From: an uncultured Oceanospirillaceae bacterium
GTDB lineage: Bacteria > Pseudomonadota > Gammaproteobacteria > Pseudomonadales > Balneatricaceae
Direction of reading: 5' to 3'
Length of the DNA stretch: 64,000 bases
Assembly (NCBI GenBank): GCA_913057435.1
Contig: CAJXNY010000010.1
Location: forward strand, 1-64,000
Below the pieces are notes generated by a model. It saw only the letters and a program-made list of their open reading frames with translations, had not been told where the DNA came from and made no database searches. This document shows, one piece after another, positions 40,911 through 50,711 of this stretch (position 1 is its first letter; each line of letters begins with the position of its first letter). Made by a program: the position numbers and the translations under genes.

Positions 40911-42953
40911 TTACATGATACGCATACCTGGCTGAGCACCATCATGAGGCTCAAGAATCCACAGATCCTTACCGCCGGGCCCTGCTGCCAGCACCATACC
41001 TTCCGACATACCGAACTTCATCTTGCGTGGTGCCAGGTTGGCCACCATGACGGTCAGCTTGCCTTCCAGATCTTCCGGGTTGTAGGCGGATTTGATACCG
41101 GCGAATACATTGCGGGTTTCACCGCCCAGATCCAGGGTCAGCTGGAGCAGCTTGTTGGCACCTTTTACGTGTTCGGCTTTAGCGATGCGGGCGACGCGCA
41201 GATCAACTTTGGCGAAGTCATCGAAACTGATCTCATCGGCGATCGGCGTTTCCTGCAGTGGTGTTTTTTCCACTGCGGGGGCTGTTGGTGCAGCCGCTGC
41301 CAGTGTTGCCATAGTCGCTTTGCTATCTTCGATCAAAGCGTTGATTTTATCTTCGTCAACGCGCTGCATCAGTGGTTTGAACTTATTGATCTGGTGATCC
41401 AGCAGTGGTTGCTTAATGGCATCCCAGTCGAAGTTATCAATGTTCAGGAATGCTGCTGCTTCATCAGCAACTTCCGGCAGTACGGGTGCCAGCCAGGAGA
41501 TAATCACTCGGAACAGGTTGATACCCATGGTGCAGCAATCCTGCACCTCCTGTTCTTTACCTTCCTGCTTGGCCAGTACCCATGGCTCCGCTGCATCAAT
41601 GTACTGGTTAGCTTTGTCAGCGATGGCCATGATTTCGCGCATGGCACGGGAGTACTCACGGTTTTCGTAAGCCTGGGCGATTGCGTCGCTGGTGGTGATT
41701 GCTTCGGCATAGAGCGCTTCGTTCACCAGGCGGTTGCCCAGTTGGCCATCAAACTTCTTCTTGATAAAGCCGGCGCAGCGGGAGGCGATATTGATCACCT
41801 TGTTAACCAGGTCGGCATTCACGCGCATGCGGAAGTCTTCCAGGTTGAGGTCGATATCGTCGATACCGGAACCCAGCTTGGCAGCGAAGTAGTAACGCAG
41901 GTATTCAGGGCGCAAGTGGTTCAGGTAAGTTTGCGCCATGATGAAGGTACCGCGGGATTTCGACATCTTCTGACCATCTACGGTCAGGAAGCCATGGCAG
42001 AATACGCCGTTTGGCTTGCGGAATCCGGCACCTTCCAGCATTGCAGGCCAGAACAGGGTATGGAAGTAAGCGATGTCTTTACCGATAAAATGGTATAGCT
42101 CGGTATCAGAGGACTCATTCCAGTATTCGTCGAAATCAACGCCGTTCTTATCACACCAGTTCTTGAAGCTGGCCATGTAGCCGATGGGCGCATCCAGCCA
42201 GACGTAGAAGAATTTGCCGGGTGCGTCCGGGATCTCAAACCCCCAGTACGGTGCATCACGGGAGATATCCCAGTTCTGCAGGCCGGACTCGAACCACTCG
42301 TTGAGTTTATGCACCATCTGCGACTGTACGTGGTTATCAACCCAGTTGCGGAGGAAGTTCTCGAAATCACCCAGTTTGAAGAAGTAATGCTCAGACTCTT
42401 TTTCAATCGGCTTGGCACCGGATACGGCGGAGTAAGCATTTTTCATGTCTACCGGGCTGTAAGTGGCACCACACTTCTCACAGGAGTCGCCGTACTGATC
42501 AGGCGCATCACATTTAGGGCAGTCTCCTTTGACGAAACGGTCCGGCAGGAACATCTCTTTCTCAGGGTCGTAGGCCTGAGTGATGGTTTTTTGTGAGATA
42601 TGGCCTTTGTCACGCAAGCGGGTATAGATCAGCGAAGCGAAATCGCGGTTCTCATCCGAATGGGTGGAATAGAAATTATCGAAGCCCACCATAAAACCGC
42701 TGAAGTCGCGCTGGTGCTCCTGGCTGACCTGATCAATCAGTTGCTGTGGTGAGATTCCCATCTGATCTGCTTTAAGCATGATCGGCGTGCCATGGGCGTC
42801 GTCTGCACAGACATAGGTGCAGGCATGGCCGCGCTGTTTCTGGAAACGAACCCAGATATCCGTCTGGATATATTCCACCAGGTGGCCCAGGTGAATCGGG
42901 CCATTGGCGTAGGGCAGAGCACTGGTAACGAGAATCTTACGCTTTTCGGTCAT
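40911..42953 (-). CDS. metG: Methionyl-tRNA synthetase
   Basis: [29 protein letters not shown]-terminal tRNA-binding domain [27 protein letters not shown]. Confidence 0.97.
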   Translation of the reverse strand: MTEKRKILVTSALPYANGPIHLGHLVEYIQTDIWVRFQKQRGHACTYVCADDAHGTPIMLKADQMGISPQQLIDQVSQEHQRDFSGFMVGFDNFYSTHSDENRDFASLIYTRLRDKGHISQKTITQAYDPEKEMFLPDRFVKGDCPKCDAPDQYGDSCEKCGATYSPVDMKNAYSAVSGAKPIEKESEHYFFKLGDFENFLRNWVDNHVQSQMVHKLNEWFESGLQNWDISRDAPYWGFEIPDAPGKFFYVWLDAPIGYMASFKNWCDKNGVDFDEYWNESSDTELYHFIGKDIAYFHTLFWPAMLEGAGFRKPNGVFCHGFLTVDGQKMSKSRGTFIMAQTYLNHLRPEYLRYYFAAKLGSGIDDIDLNLEDFRMRVNADLVNKVINIASRCAGFIKKKFDGQLGNRLVNEALYAEAITTSDAIAQAYENREYSRAMREIMAIADKANQYIDAAEPWVLAKQEGKEQEVQDCCTMGINLFRVIISWLAPVLPEVADEAAAFLNIDNFDWDAIKQPLLDHQINKFKPLMQRVDEDKINALIEDSKATMATLAAAAPTAPAVEKTPLQETPIADEISFDDFAKVDLRVARIAKAEHVKGANKLLQLTLDLGGETRNVFAGIKSAYNPEDLEGKLTVMVANLAPRKMKFGMSEGMVLAAGPGGKDLWILEPHDGAQPGMRIM

Positions 42954-43188
42954 CGCAGGTAGGCTTCTGTCTTGAATGAATAAATAGGAACCGGGAATTT
43001 TACGCTTTTTCCCGGCGCTAATGAACCGCTTATCACTGCCGTTGGCCAGCCAATTTTAGTGTTCATCATCAGCCTGGGGGGATGCTTGTGCCGGGTCGAG
43101 GGAGGGGGACAGGGAGAACCGTCGGCACAGCGCTCAATAAACGGCAGGCATATTCTCAGCCAGGCCCGTTTATCAAGGATATAGTCGC

Positions 43189-44499
43189 TCAGGTATGACT
43201 GTGGCCGGGTAAGGTTGCTCTGATCAGTGTGCCCTGGCCTGGTTTACTCAGTAGCTCGAAGCTGCCGCTCAGCAATTCGGTCCGTTCACGCATTTTTACC
43301 AGGCCGGAGCCAGCCTCCTCGGCATAAAATCCTTTGCCATCGTCCTCCAGCTCCAGGCAGATGCTATGGTCTTCAGACCACAGATGCAGTTTGACCTGGT
43401 TTGCTTCTGCGTGATGAGCGCTGTTACTTAGCGCTTCTTCAGCGATACGATACAGCGTGTTTTCTATCTCATCGGGCAGTCGTTCTGCCGGGAGCCTGAT
43501 ACGCAGAGTGATTGGTATGCTCATCTGCTGCTGCCATTCATTTGCCAGCTGGCGCAGTGCTTCTTTTAGCCCCAGCTCATCCAGTGGGCTGGGTCGCAAC
43601 TGCTGTGAGATTTCATCCAGCCGGACCAAAGCCTGCTGCAATGGCTGGGAGATGCTTGCCAGCCGACTTGCCAGGTCGTGAGTGTTTGTCGCGTGCAGGC
43701 CGACGCTGCAGGTTTGTAACAGAGGCGCGACATCCTCTTTCAGTTCTCTGGCAAAGCGGTGGCGCTGACTTATCTGCCACTGTATGTAGCGTTGTGCCAG
43801 TTGTCGGATTCGTTCATCAGCCTGCACCGTTGTACGGATATTGATCAGGATGATTGCCAGTACCAGTACCACGATGGTAACGGTGACCAGTACCAGTACC
43901 GTGACAAAGGTCTGAAGGATATTTTCTTCTGCTTTTTCTCGAGCAGCGGTTACTTCAGCGGCGATGTCGTCAATGTAGAGTCCAGTACCCATCATCCAGC
44001 CCAGTTGGGGCAGCGTGACCACGTAACTGAGTTTAACTTCCTGATCGCCTTTGGAGGGTTTACTCCACAGGTAGCGGTGAAATCCCCCCTGCTGAGCGAC
44101 GTTCAGGAGATCCCGAATAGTATAGTTACCTTCACGGTCCTGGTAGTCGTACAGGTTCTGACCTTCCAGACTGGGCTGGCGTGGGTGAATCAGATTCGTG
44201 CCCTCCTGGGTGTAGGCAAAGTAATAACTGTCCTGACCGTAGGTCAGTCGGCTGAGGACCTGTTTGATACGGCTTTTATCCGGGTTGGGCTGGTGCAGTA
44301 AATGTTCAATGGAGGTCATCGCCAGGCTGACATAGTTCTGTAGTTCATTGCGCTTCGAGGTGAGTAATTTTTCCTCAAAAGTGCGGATGTCCTGTTCCGA
44401 CAACTGGCGCGCCTGGTTGAGGCTTATCAGGGTAATGGCTGAGGCAACCAGTACCAGAGGTACAATTGCGAGCAGCAGCATGCGAGATTTCAACGACAT
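43189..44499 (-). CDS. Cache-domain sensor histidine kinase-like protein (HisKA_3/HATPase_c) with Lys at the phosphoacceptor position
   Basis: sCache-like YYFAYTQEGTNLIHPRQPSLEGQNLYDYQDREG...PQLGWMMGTGLYIDDI; RHRFARELKEDV; HATPase YRIAEEALSNSAHHAEA, LELEDDGKGF. Confidence 0.82.
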   Translation of the reverse strand: MSLKSRMLLLAIVPLVLVASAITLISLNQARQLSEQDIRTFEEKLLTSKRNELQNYVSLAMTSIEHLLHQPNPDKSRIKQVLSRLTYGQDSYYFAYTQEGTNLIHPRQPSLEGQNLYDYQDREGNYTIRDLLNVAQQGGFHRYLWSKPSKGDQEVKLSYVVTLPQLGWMMGTGLYIDDIAAEVTAAREKAEENILQTFVTVLVLVTVTIVVLVLAIILINIRTTVQADERIRQLAQRYIQWQISQRHRFARELKEDVAPLLQTCSVGLHATNTHDLASRLASISQPLQQALVRLDEISQQLRPSPLDELGLKEALRQLANEWQQQMSIPITLRIRLPAERLPDEIENTLYRIAEEALSNSAHHAEANQVKLHLWSEDHSICLELEDDGKGFYAEEAGSGLVKMRERTELLSGSFELLSKPGQGTLIRATLPGHSHT

Positions 44500-44580
44500 A
44501 AGGTTTCAGGTCTGACCCGGCTGAAATGAATGTTTGATCTCTATTATCGACGATATGAAATGTGACTGGCCAGTGACAAT

Positions 44581-44960
44581 GTGGCTCGTACGGCTAATGT
44601 CGTAGTCAGTCTACTTCGCAAAGAACCAAAAGTAGTACGGTTTCAGCTCATGCATGATAACCATGACGTGTTGTCCCTGAATGCAATGGCCCGGCTGTTT
44701 GATGTATCGCGAAGTGGGTATTACCGTTGGCTTTACACTCGCAAAGCCCCCAGTCCATGCAGGTAGATGCAACAGTAGCGTGATCAGAATATCCAGCAAG
44801 CTTTTTTACAGTTGAAGGACCGTGATGGTGCTCGCCGTATTCAGGCTAACTATAGTGCCATCTATGGACCTCGGAATGGCTTGCTTGCAGGCCCGTACGC
44901 AGTTACGGCGGTGATGATGTCGGATAAGGTGCGTGTCTGTATCGGGTAGCTGATACTGGC
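44581..44960 (+). pseudogene. Decayed IS3-family OrfB transposase remnant
   Basis: LNAMARLFDVSRSGYYRWLYTRKAPSP, in-frame stops, then RDQNIQQAFLQLKDRDGARRIQANYSAIYGPR. Confidence 0.7.
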
Positions 44961-45000
44961 TAGTCGGTGTGACCAGATTAAGTGGTAAAGCCTGGTTGTG

Positions 45001-45031
45001 TTAAAACTGAGAGGGGCCTGTGACCCCTCTC
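45001..45031 (-). terminator. Terminator of the yebC-family gene
   Basis: On minus strand GAGAGGGG-tcacagg-CCCCTCTC-agtttt. Confidence 0.65.
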
Positions 45032-45049
45032 TACACACTCTGCCGAGGG

Positions 45050-45766
45050 TTAGAGCTCAGCGTTGTGGTAGATGTTCTGGACGTCGTCCAGCTCGTTCAG
45101 CATGTCCATAAACTTCTCGAACATAGCGACATCATCACCGGTTACCGGAGTCATATTCTGAGGCAGGAACTGAATCTCGTCGACTTCAAAGTCAATTTCG
45201 CCAAAGGCTTCGATCAGTGCATTGCGGGTTTTGGCGTATTCAGTGTGAGGAGAAAAGACGGTCAGGTTGCCACCTTCACATTCGATGTCGGTGACATCGA
45301 CATCAGCCATCATCAGTGCTTCCAGTGTTGCTTCTTCGTCATCGCCAGCGAATACGAAGATGGCGCTGTGGTCAAACATATGACTGACACTGCCGGAGTT
45401 ACCGATTTTACTCTTTGTTTTGGTAAAGCAGTTGCGTACATCACCAAAGGTACGGTTCGGGTTATCGGTCAGGCAGTCGATGATGGCCATACAGTTACCA
45501 GGGCCGAAACCTTCGTAGCGGGCGCGGGCAAAGTCTTCACCGCCGCCGCCTTTCGCTTTATCAAGTGCTTTGTCGATGACGTGACCCGGTACCTGATCTT
45601 TTTTAGCACGATCGATCAGGCTACGCAGTGCCAGATTCCCCTCTGGCTCTACGCCGCCGGATTTTGCACAGACATATATTTCGCGGCTGTACTTGCTGTA
45701 CACCTTGGCGTTGGCGTCTGAAGTTTTCGCCATGGATTCTTTGCGGTTCTGAAAGGCGCGGCCCAT
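45050..45766 (-). CDS. YebC/PmpR-family (YeeN-type) transcriptional regulator
   Basis: [74 protein letters not shown]. Confidence 0.92.
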   Translation of the reverse strand: MGRAFQNRKESMAKTSDANAKVYSKYSREIYVCAKSGGVEPEGNLALRSLIDRAKKDQVPGHVIDKALDKAKGGGGEDFARARYEGFGPGNCMAIIDCLTDNPNRTFGDVRNCFTKTKSKIGNSGSVSHMFDHSAIFVFAGDDEEATLEALMMADVDVTDIECEGGNLTVFSPHTEYAKTRNALIEAFGEIDFEVDEIQFLPQNMTPVTGDDVAMFEKFMDMLNELDDVQNIYHNAEL

Positions 45767-45863
45767 TACGTCATCCCATTATTCTTGCGAAAAGAACTGA
45801 TTTTACAGCGATGTGGGGACTTGGGAAAGCAGCCAGGCGCCCAGATTGGGTAATGGAGAGGAA

Positions 45864-46541
45864 TCAGGTCACTGTAGCGGTGAAGATAATGGAGGCGGGC
45901 TCTGTGCTGCCTGCCTGAGTCGGTTCATCCAGGGCCTGTAAGGTAAAGCCGCTGTGCTGCAATAGTGTCAGCCAGCTGTTCAGGGTACGGAAATACCAGG
46001 GCGCAGGCTGACTGAATTGCTCACTAAAACCTTGCCAGCTGCCGTCACGCCAGCCGTCGGTATAGGGGTGGTCGCCACAGGCGCTCAGTGGGTGCAGGGT
46101 CTGAATAATCAGCTGGCCGTCAGGGGAGAGCAGTGCGGGTAGTGCGTTTAGCAGTGCCTGGCAGCTGTGTTCGCCAAACAATGAAAAATTGCAGACGATG
46201 CAGTCGACGTGCAGCTCTAACTGACCGTCAATAAGTTGCTGGTAGCTACACAGCCGATACTCCGCCTGGCCGCTGGCGCGGGCCTGATCAATCAGCGCCG
46301 GGATGGCATCGACCCCGGTGACCTGACAGCCGCCAGCAGTCAGGGCTCTGCTTAGCCAGCCCTCGCCGCAGCCCAGGTCCAGTACCTGGGCCGGGTGGTG
46401 ACACAGGACGGTATCAACGATTGCCTGGTTGGTCAGCTGGGTACGGCTGAGAATCTGGCCTTCGCGTACTGCCTGAGTCCAGGGCTGGGCGTTGATCGCC
46501 CAGCTGTCGAGAATCTGTTGCTCAGGATTATCCATGCACAT
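45864..46541 (-). CDS. Class I SAM-dependent methyltransferase
   Basis: VLDLGCGEGWLSRALTAGGCQVTGVDAIPALIDQAR. Confidence 0.88.
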   Translation of the reverse strand: MCMDNPEQQILDSWAINAQPWTQAVREGQILSRTQLTNQAIVDTVLCHHPAQVLDLGCGEGWLSRALTAGGCQVTGVDAIPALIDQARASGQAEYRLCSYQQLIDGQLELHVDCIVCNFSLFGEHSCQALLNALPALLSPDGQLIIQTLHPLSACGDHPYTDGWRDGSWQGFSEQFSQPAPWYFRTLNSWLTLLQHSGFTLQALDEPTQAGSTEPASIIFTATVT

Positions 46542-49149
46542 GGGGACTGTTCTCCGGTGTGGGGTTTACGGCGAGCCCGCTGTGTCGAGGAATAGTCCGC
46601 GAGGGTTTACCGATATGATAACCCTGAGCATAGGTGATACCTGCCTGGCGGACCTGTTCGAGTACGGCTTCGGATTCGACAAACTCGGCTACAGTTTCAA
46701 CCTTTAGCTGTTGTGACAGCTGGGCGATGCTGTTCACAAAGGCCCGGTCACGTGGGTCGTGGGCCATATTAGCAATAAACTCACCCTCGATTTTGACGAA
46801 ATCGATCGGGAAGTGTTTGAGGTAATGGAAGGATGAAAAGCCGGAGCCAAAGTCATCAATGGCCAGTTTGAATCCGTGGTCTTTCAGGTTGCGGACAAAC
46901 TGCTCCAGCACGCTAAGGTTTTTTACTGAATCACGCTCAGTAATCTCGAATACTACATTCTCAGGGATGATGGAGTGGTTTTTTGCCATGGCTTTAACCT
47001 CCTTGAGAAAGTCAGCGACAACCACGGAGCGGGGTGACAGGTTGATAAACAGCAGTCCCTGATAACCGACGCTGTGGGCGTGGGCAAAGGCTTTGTCCAT
47101 CATGATGTAATCGAGCAGGTGGATTTTACCGGTTGATTCGGCGATCTCGATAAATTCACTGGCGGACATCAGTTTGCCGTCGGTCAGCTGAATTCGACTG
47201 AGTACCTCAACCGCATGGGTTTCGCCGCTTGCGGTGGCCATAATCGGCTGGAAGACGGGTATCAGGCTGCGTTCCTCGATCGCCTGGTTCACCAGCAGAG
47301 TCTTATCGGACATATCCTTGAATATATCGACCAGGTCGCCTTCACGGGGCAGACTGACACAGTCTTTACCGGAGGATTTGGCCCGATACATCAGGTTGTC
47401 GACGAACAGGAACAGGTCCTTACGGTTGTCGGCATGTTCGGGGTAGATACCGACACCGACGGAGCCAGTAATATGCAGTTCGGTGCCTTCGTGGCTGAGG
47501 GCGAGCTGCTGGATCTGTTCCAGCAGCTGCTGACTGATTCTGGCGGCCCGCTCCATGTCGGCTTCGGGTACCACGACAACAAATTCGTCACCACCATAGC
47601 GACAGAGAATTTCACCGTTATCCAGGGCGTCGCTCAGCGTCTGAGCAAACAGGGCCAGCAGCCGGTCTCCGGCACTGTGGCCATAGCCGTCATTGATCGC
47701 CTTGAAGTTGTCCAGGTCGATCATCATCAGCGCCACGCTGTAACCGTGACGATCGGCCCGGTCCAGTTCGTAGTCCAGCAGTTCCCAGAACATTCGCTGG
47801 TTGTACAGGTTGGTCAGTGGGTCACGGGTGGCGTAGTACTCAAGATCCCGGGTGTATTTGTAGATCGCTTTGACCGAACCGACGACGTTTAGCAGGGTGG
47901 AGAGAATACTCTCCAGCACCAGCCGCCGGGTGTCATCACGCATGATTTCAGCCTGTACACCGACGCCGACGATACCGCCAATTTTAGGTGCTTCAACCAG
48001 CAGAGATTTTGTTTGCAGTTCAATCTGTTGCTGCTCAAGTACCAGCGGTGGGCCATCATGCTGGCTGATATTGTGACGAACTTTAATTTCGCTGAGACTG
48101 AACGGGCTCTCGGGCTGTTGCAGGCGCTTGAGAATCGCAGCTTCCATGCCTTCGCGACTGTCCTTGCTGGGGGGGCGTAGCCAGAAAATTTCCAGATCGA
48201 ACTGCTCGTCATCCACCTTGAAAATGGAAAACATGGTGTGGGTGTGGATCACCCGGTTGATATCCTGCATCAGGTCTTTGACGTATTCGCGCCAGTCGCG
48301 GACCACTTCAGAGGTAATGACAAACTTTTCCAGCAAACGAATTTCAAATTCCAGCAGGTCACGATCAACGGCAATACCGCGCAGTTTTTCCCCCAGTTCC
48401 TGTACCTGGTGGAAAATGGCTTGCAGCTCCCGGAAGCGTACATCATGGCTGTTAACTTCAAAATCGGTCAGATCGGCAATGGTAGCGACCTGAGCAATGT
48501 CGCGGCGCAGAGCACTAACGGAACGGTCCATGGCGAACCGAATCTGGCGAATTGCCAGCCAGGCAAACAGCAATGGTATCGGGGCCATTAGTGCCAGGTA
48601 AGCGATCAGGGTCTGTCGAGCCTGGGACATTTGTGGATTGAGGTCCTGGTTAACTTCAATCAGCCCCAGGGTGTCGCCAACTTCAACGTTGGTATGGCAG
48701 GCTTGGCAGCGGCGTTCAGCCAGTAGCGGGTAGAGGTAGCGCAGGCGGTCATCCTGGCTGCGCAGGTGAGGCAAGCCGGTGTTGATGGCTTCATTGATAC
48801 GGTCATCAAAAACCGGCTGTTCGATGCTGCCATAAAGCTGGGTGACGGGCGCGGCGCGGTAAATCGTCAGGCTCAGGTTACTGTTGTGGTTGCCTTGCTC
48901 CAGCTCGTCCATAAAGGTGTCCAGCTGACTGCGATTCCAGCCCTGGCTCATGACAAGGTACATCGCGTTGAAAGTGCTTTTGGCGATGGTATCAGCTATT
49001 CCCTCGGCGCTTTTTTCGACGGAGGTCTGGTAAGCCTGAGTAGCGATGAAAAAAATTGCCAGAAAACCCAGCACAGAAAAGAAGACTGAGCGCTGTACCA
49101 GAAAGGTGGTAATAGAAGGTGCTGTGGGCTGATCACTTTTGCTGGTCAT
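46528..49149 (-). CDS. GGDEF-EAL c-di-GMP protein with CxxCH-containing predicted periplasmic sensor
   Basis: Two TM segments, RRCQACHTN between them, CRYGGDEF, EVLSRIQL, FEITERD, AIDDFGSG; start at inner Met inferred (ORF open to 49197). Confidence 0.9.
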   Translation of the reverse strand: MTSKSDQPTAPSITTFLVQRSVFFSVLGFLAIFFIATQAYQTSVEKSAEGIADTIAKSTFNAMYLVMSQGWNRSQLDTFMDELEQGNHNSNLSLTIYRAAPVTQLYGSIEQPVFDDRINEAINTGLPHLRSQDDRLRYLYPLLAERRCQACHTNVEVGDTLGLIEVNQDLNPQMSQARQTLIAYLALMAPIPLLFAWLAIRQIRFAMDRSVSALRRDIAQVATIADLTDFEVNSHDVRFRELQAIFHQVQELGEKLRGIAVDRDLLEFEIRLLEKFVITSEVVRDWREYVKDLMQDINRVIHTHTMFSIFKVDDEQFDLEIFWLRPPSKDSREGMEAAILKRLQQPESPFSLSEIKVRHNISQHDGPPLVLEQQQIELQTKSLLVEAPKIGGIVGVGVQAEIMRDDTRRLVLESILSTLLNVVGSVKAIYKYTRDLEYYATRDPLTNLYNQRMFWELLDYELDRADRHGYSVALMMIDLDNFKAINDGYGHSAGDRLLALFAQTLSDALDNGEILCRYGGDEFVVVVPEADMERAARISQQLLEQIQQLALSHEGTELHITGSVGVGIYPEHADNRKDLFLFVDNLMYRAKSSGKDCVSLPREGDLVDIFKDMSDKTLLVNQAIEERSLIPVFQPIMATASGETHAVEVLSRIQLTDGKLMSASEFIEIAESTGKIHLLDYIMMDKAFAHAHSVGYQGLLFINLSPRSVVVADFLKEVKAMAKNHSIIPENVVFEITERDSVKNLSVLEQFVRNLKDHGFKLAIDDFGSGFSSFHYLKHFPIDFVKIEGEFIANMAHDPRDRAFVNSIAQLSQQLKVETVAEFVESEAVLEQVRQAGITYAQGYHIGKPSRTIPRHSGLAVNPTPENSPHVHG

Positions 49150-49232
49150 ATTGGGTAGTTGAACACCTGTTCTTTTGGGAGCGCGCAGTCTAAACAATGT
49201 CAGCCATAAAAGCGCTCTCAGCTGGCCAGTGA

Positions 49233-49246
49233 TTGATATGTATCAA
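49233..49246. promoter_or_regulatory. FNR/ANR-type box
   Basis: TTGATatgtATCAA, perfect; about 84 bp upstream of ATG 49149 of the c-heme GGDEF-EAL gene. Confidence 0.75.
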
Positions 49247-49270
49247 ACACTGGCATTTACGTTCTTCTTA

Positions 49271-50173
49271 TCAGGATGGTATGTGCGCGGATTGACGGGC
49301 TTTACGCTTGCGCTGGTGGAAGTGCAGGCTTTCCAGCGTATAAAGAGCCAGCGCGGCCCAGATCATAATAAAGGCAACCGCACGAGCGCCGTCAAAGCTT
49401 TCGTTGTAGACCCAGATGCCGATCAGCAGCTGAATAGTCGGGCCCAGGTATTGCAAAATCCCCAGCGTTGTCAGGGAAATCCGTTGTGCCGCGAAAGCAA
49501 ATAGCAGCAGTGGTACGGCGGTGATGACGCCCGAGCCAATCAGTAGCAGGTCCTGCTCAGTTGATTGCTGGCCAAAGTTCTGGCTACCTTGGCTGGTCAG
49601 CCAGAGCAGGTACAGCAAGGCCGGGATGAACAGCATGCCGGTTTCCAGTGCCAGCCCTTCCATGGCGGGAAGGGAGGTCTGTTTGTGCAGCAAGCTATAA
49701 ATGGCAAAGGTAGTGGCCAGGGTCAGTGAAATCCAGGGTAGCTGACCGTAGCTGAGGGTCATATAGATTACGCCAATGGCGGCCAGTGCGATTGATAGCC
49801 ACTGGGTGGGCCGTAGCCGTTCCTGCAGTACCAGCACTCCGAACAGGACATTCATCAACGGATTGATGTAATAGCCCAGGCTTGTCTCGAGAATGTAGCC
49901 GTTATTGACCCCCCAGATATAGGTCAGCCAGTTTAGTGACAGCAGCAGGGCGCAGGTCAGTGAATTGAGCAGTGTACTGGGCGCGCGCAGTGCCGCGCGC
50001 AGGGTTTGCCAGTTACGGCGAGCGAACAGTAAAATAGCGACAAACAGCATCGACCAGACCATGCGGTGGGTCATGATCTCCAGCGCGGGCACCTGGCCCA
50101 GCGCCTTCCAGTACAACGGCAAAAAGCCCCAGATACCAAAGGCCCCCAGAGCTGTTAACACACCTGTGTTCAT
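49271..50173 (-). CDS. rarD: RarD-family EamA-type transporter
   Basis: GVLTALGAFGIWGFLPLYWKAL...HRMVWSMLF...NWLTYIWGVNNGYILETSLGYYINPLMNVLFG. Confidence 0.9.
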   Translation of the reverse strand: MNTGVLTALGAFGIWGFLPLYWKALGQVPALEIMTHRMVWSMLFVAILLFARRNWQTLRAALRAPSTLLNSLTCALLLSLNWLTYIWGVNNGYILETSLGYYINPLMNVLFGVLVLQERLRPTQWLSIALAAIGVIYMTLSYGQLPWISLTLATTFAIYSLLHKQTSLPAMEGLALETGMLFIPALLYLLWLTSQGSQNFGQQSTEQDLLLIGSGVITAVPLLLFAFAAQRISLTTLGILQYLGPTIQLLIGIWVYNESFDGARAVAFIMIWAALALYTLESLHFHQRKRKARQSAHIPS

Positions 50174-50289
50174 TGGCTTGATTACATCCTGAAATAAGCA
50201 CAAAAAGGCCGCATAGCTTACGGCCCAGAGGGGAAAAGTGTTAGCGGTTTTTTAATAAAAATTAGTAATGCCAGATTAGAAGCGCTACT

Positions 50290-50613
50290 TCATATTTGGC
50301 GTTGCTTCTGTGCCATGCTGCCCAGAATAATAAAGAAACTCAGTACGGAGGGGGCTTCATAGATGGTCGGAATGCGAGCGATCTGACCCGCCAGAATCGG
50401 CGTTAGCCAGACGGTGAACATGCCGTATCCGAAAGCACATACCAGGATAAAGACGACGGTACGCAGGGCGATATGCAGCGGTGCAATCATCCGTTTGATG
50501 GCGTTATTAATATCACCGCCGTAAAGCACCAGAAGGGTGGCGATGATCGCCATGGCGCACTCACTCCGGTAAGGCACATACCAGTTTGCCAGAGGTTGTA
50601 GCAGTTCGTTCAT
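50290..50613 (-). CDS. DUF3392 membrane protein
   Basis: 107 aa with LLVLYGGDINNAIKRMIAPLHIALRTVVFILVCAFGYG. Confidence 0.75.
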   Translation of the reverse strand: MNELLQPLANWYVPYRSECAMAIIATLLVLYGGDINNAIKRMIAPLHIALRTVVFILVCAFGYGMFTVWLTPILAGQIARIPTIYEAPSVLSFFIILGSMAQKQRQI

Positions 50614-50711
50614 AGAGTCAGATCCATTGCTCGCTATATCTATAACTAGATGGGCATACGGGCTATTGTGCCAATCTTACGCGAGTGTAAACAGAGCCAG
50701 TTCGAGCTGGT

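Noticed and set aside
40872-42098. 408-aa plus-strand ORF
   Set aside because: Antisense to metG; Phe/His/Gln-rich composition typical of shadow ORFs.
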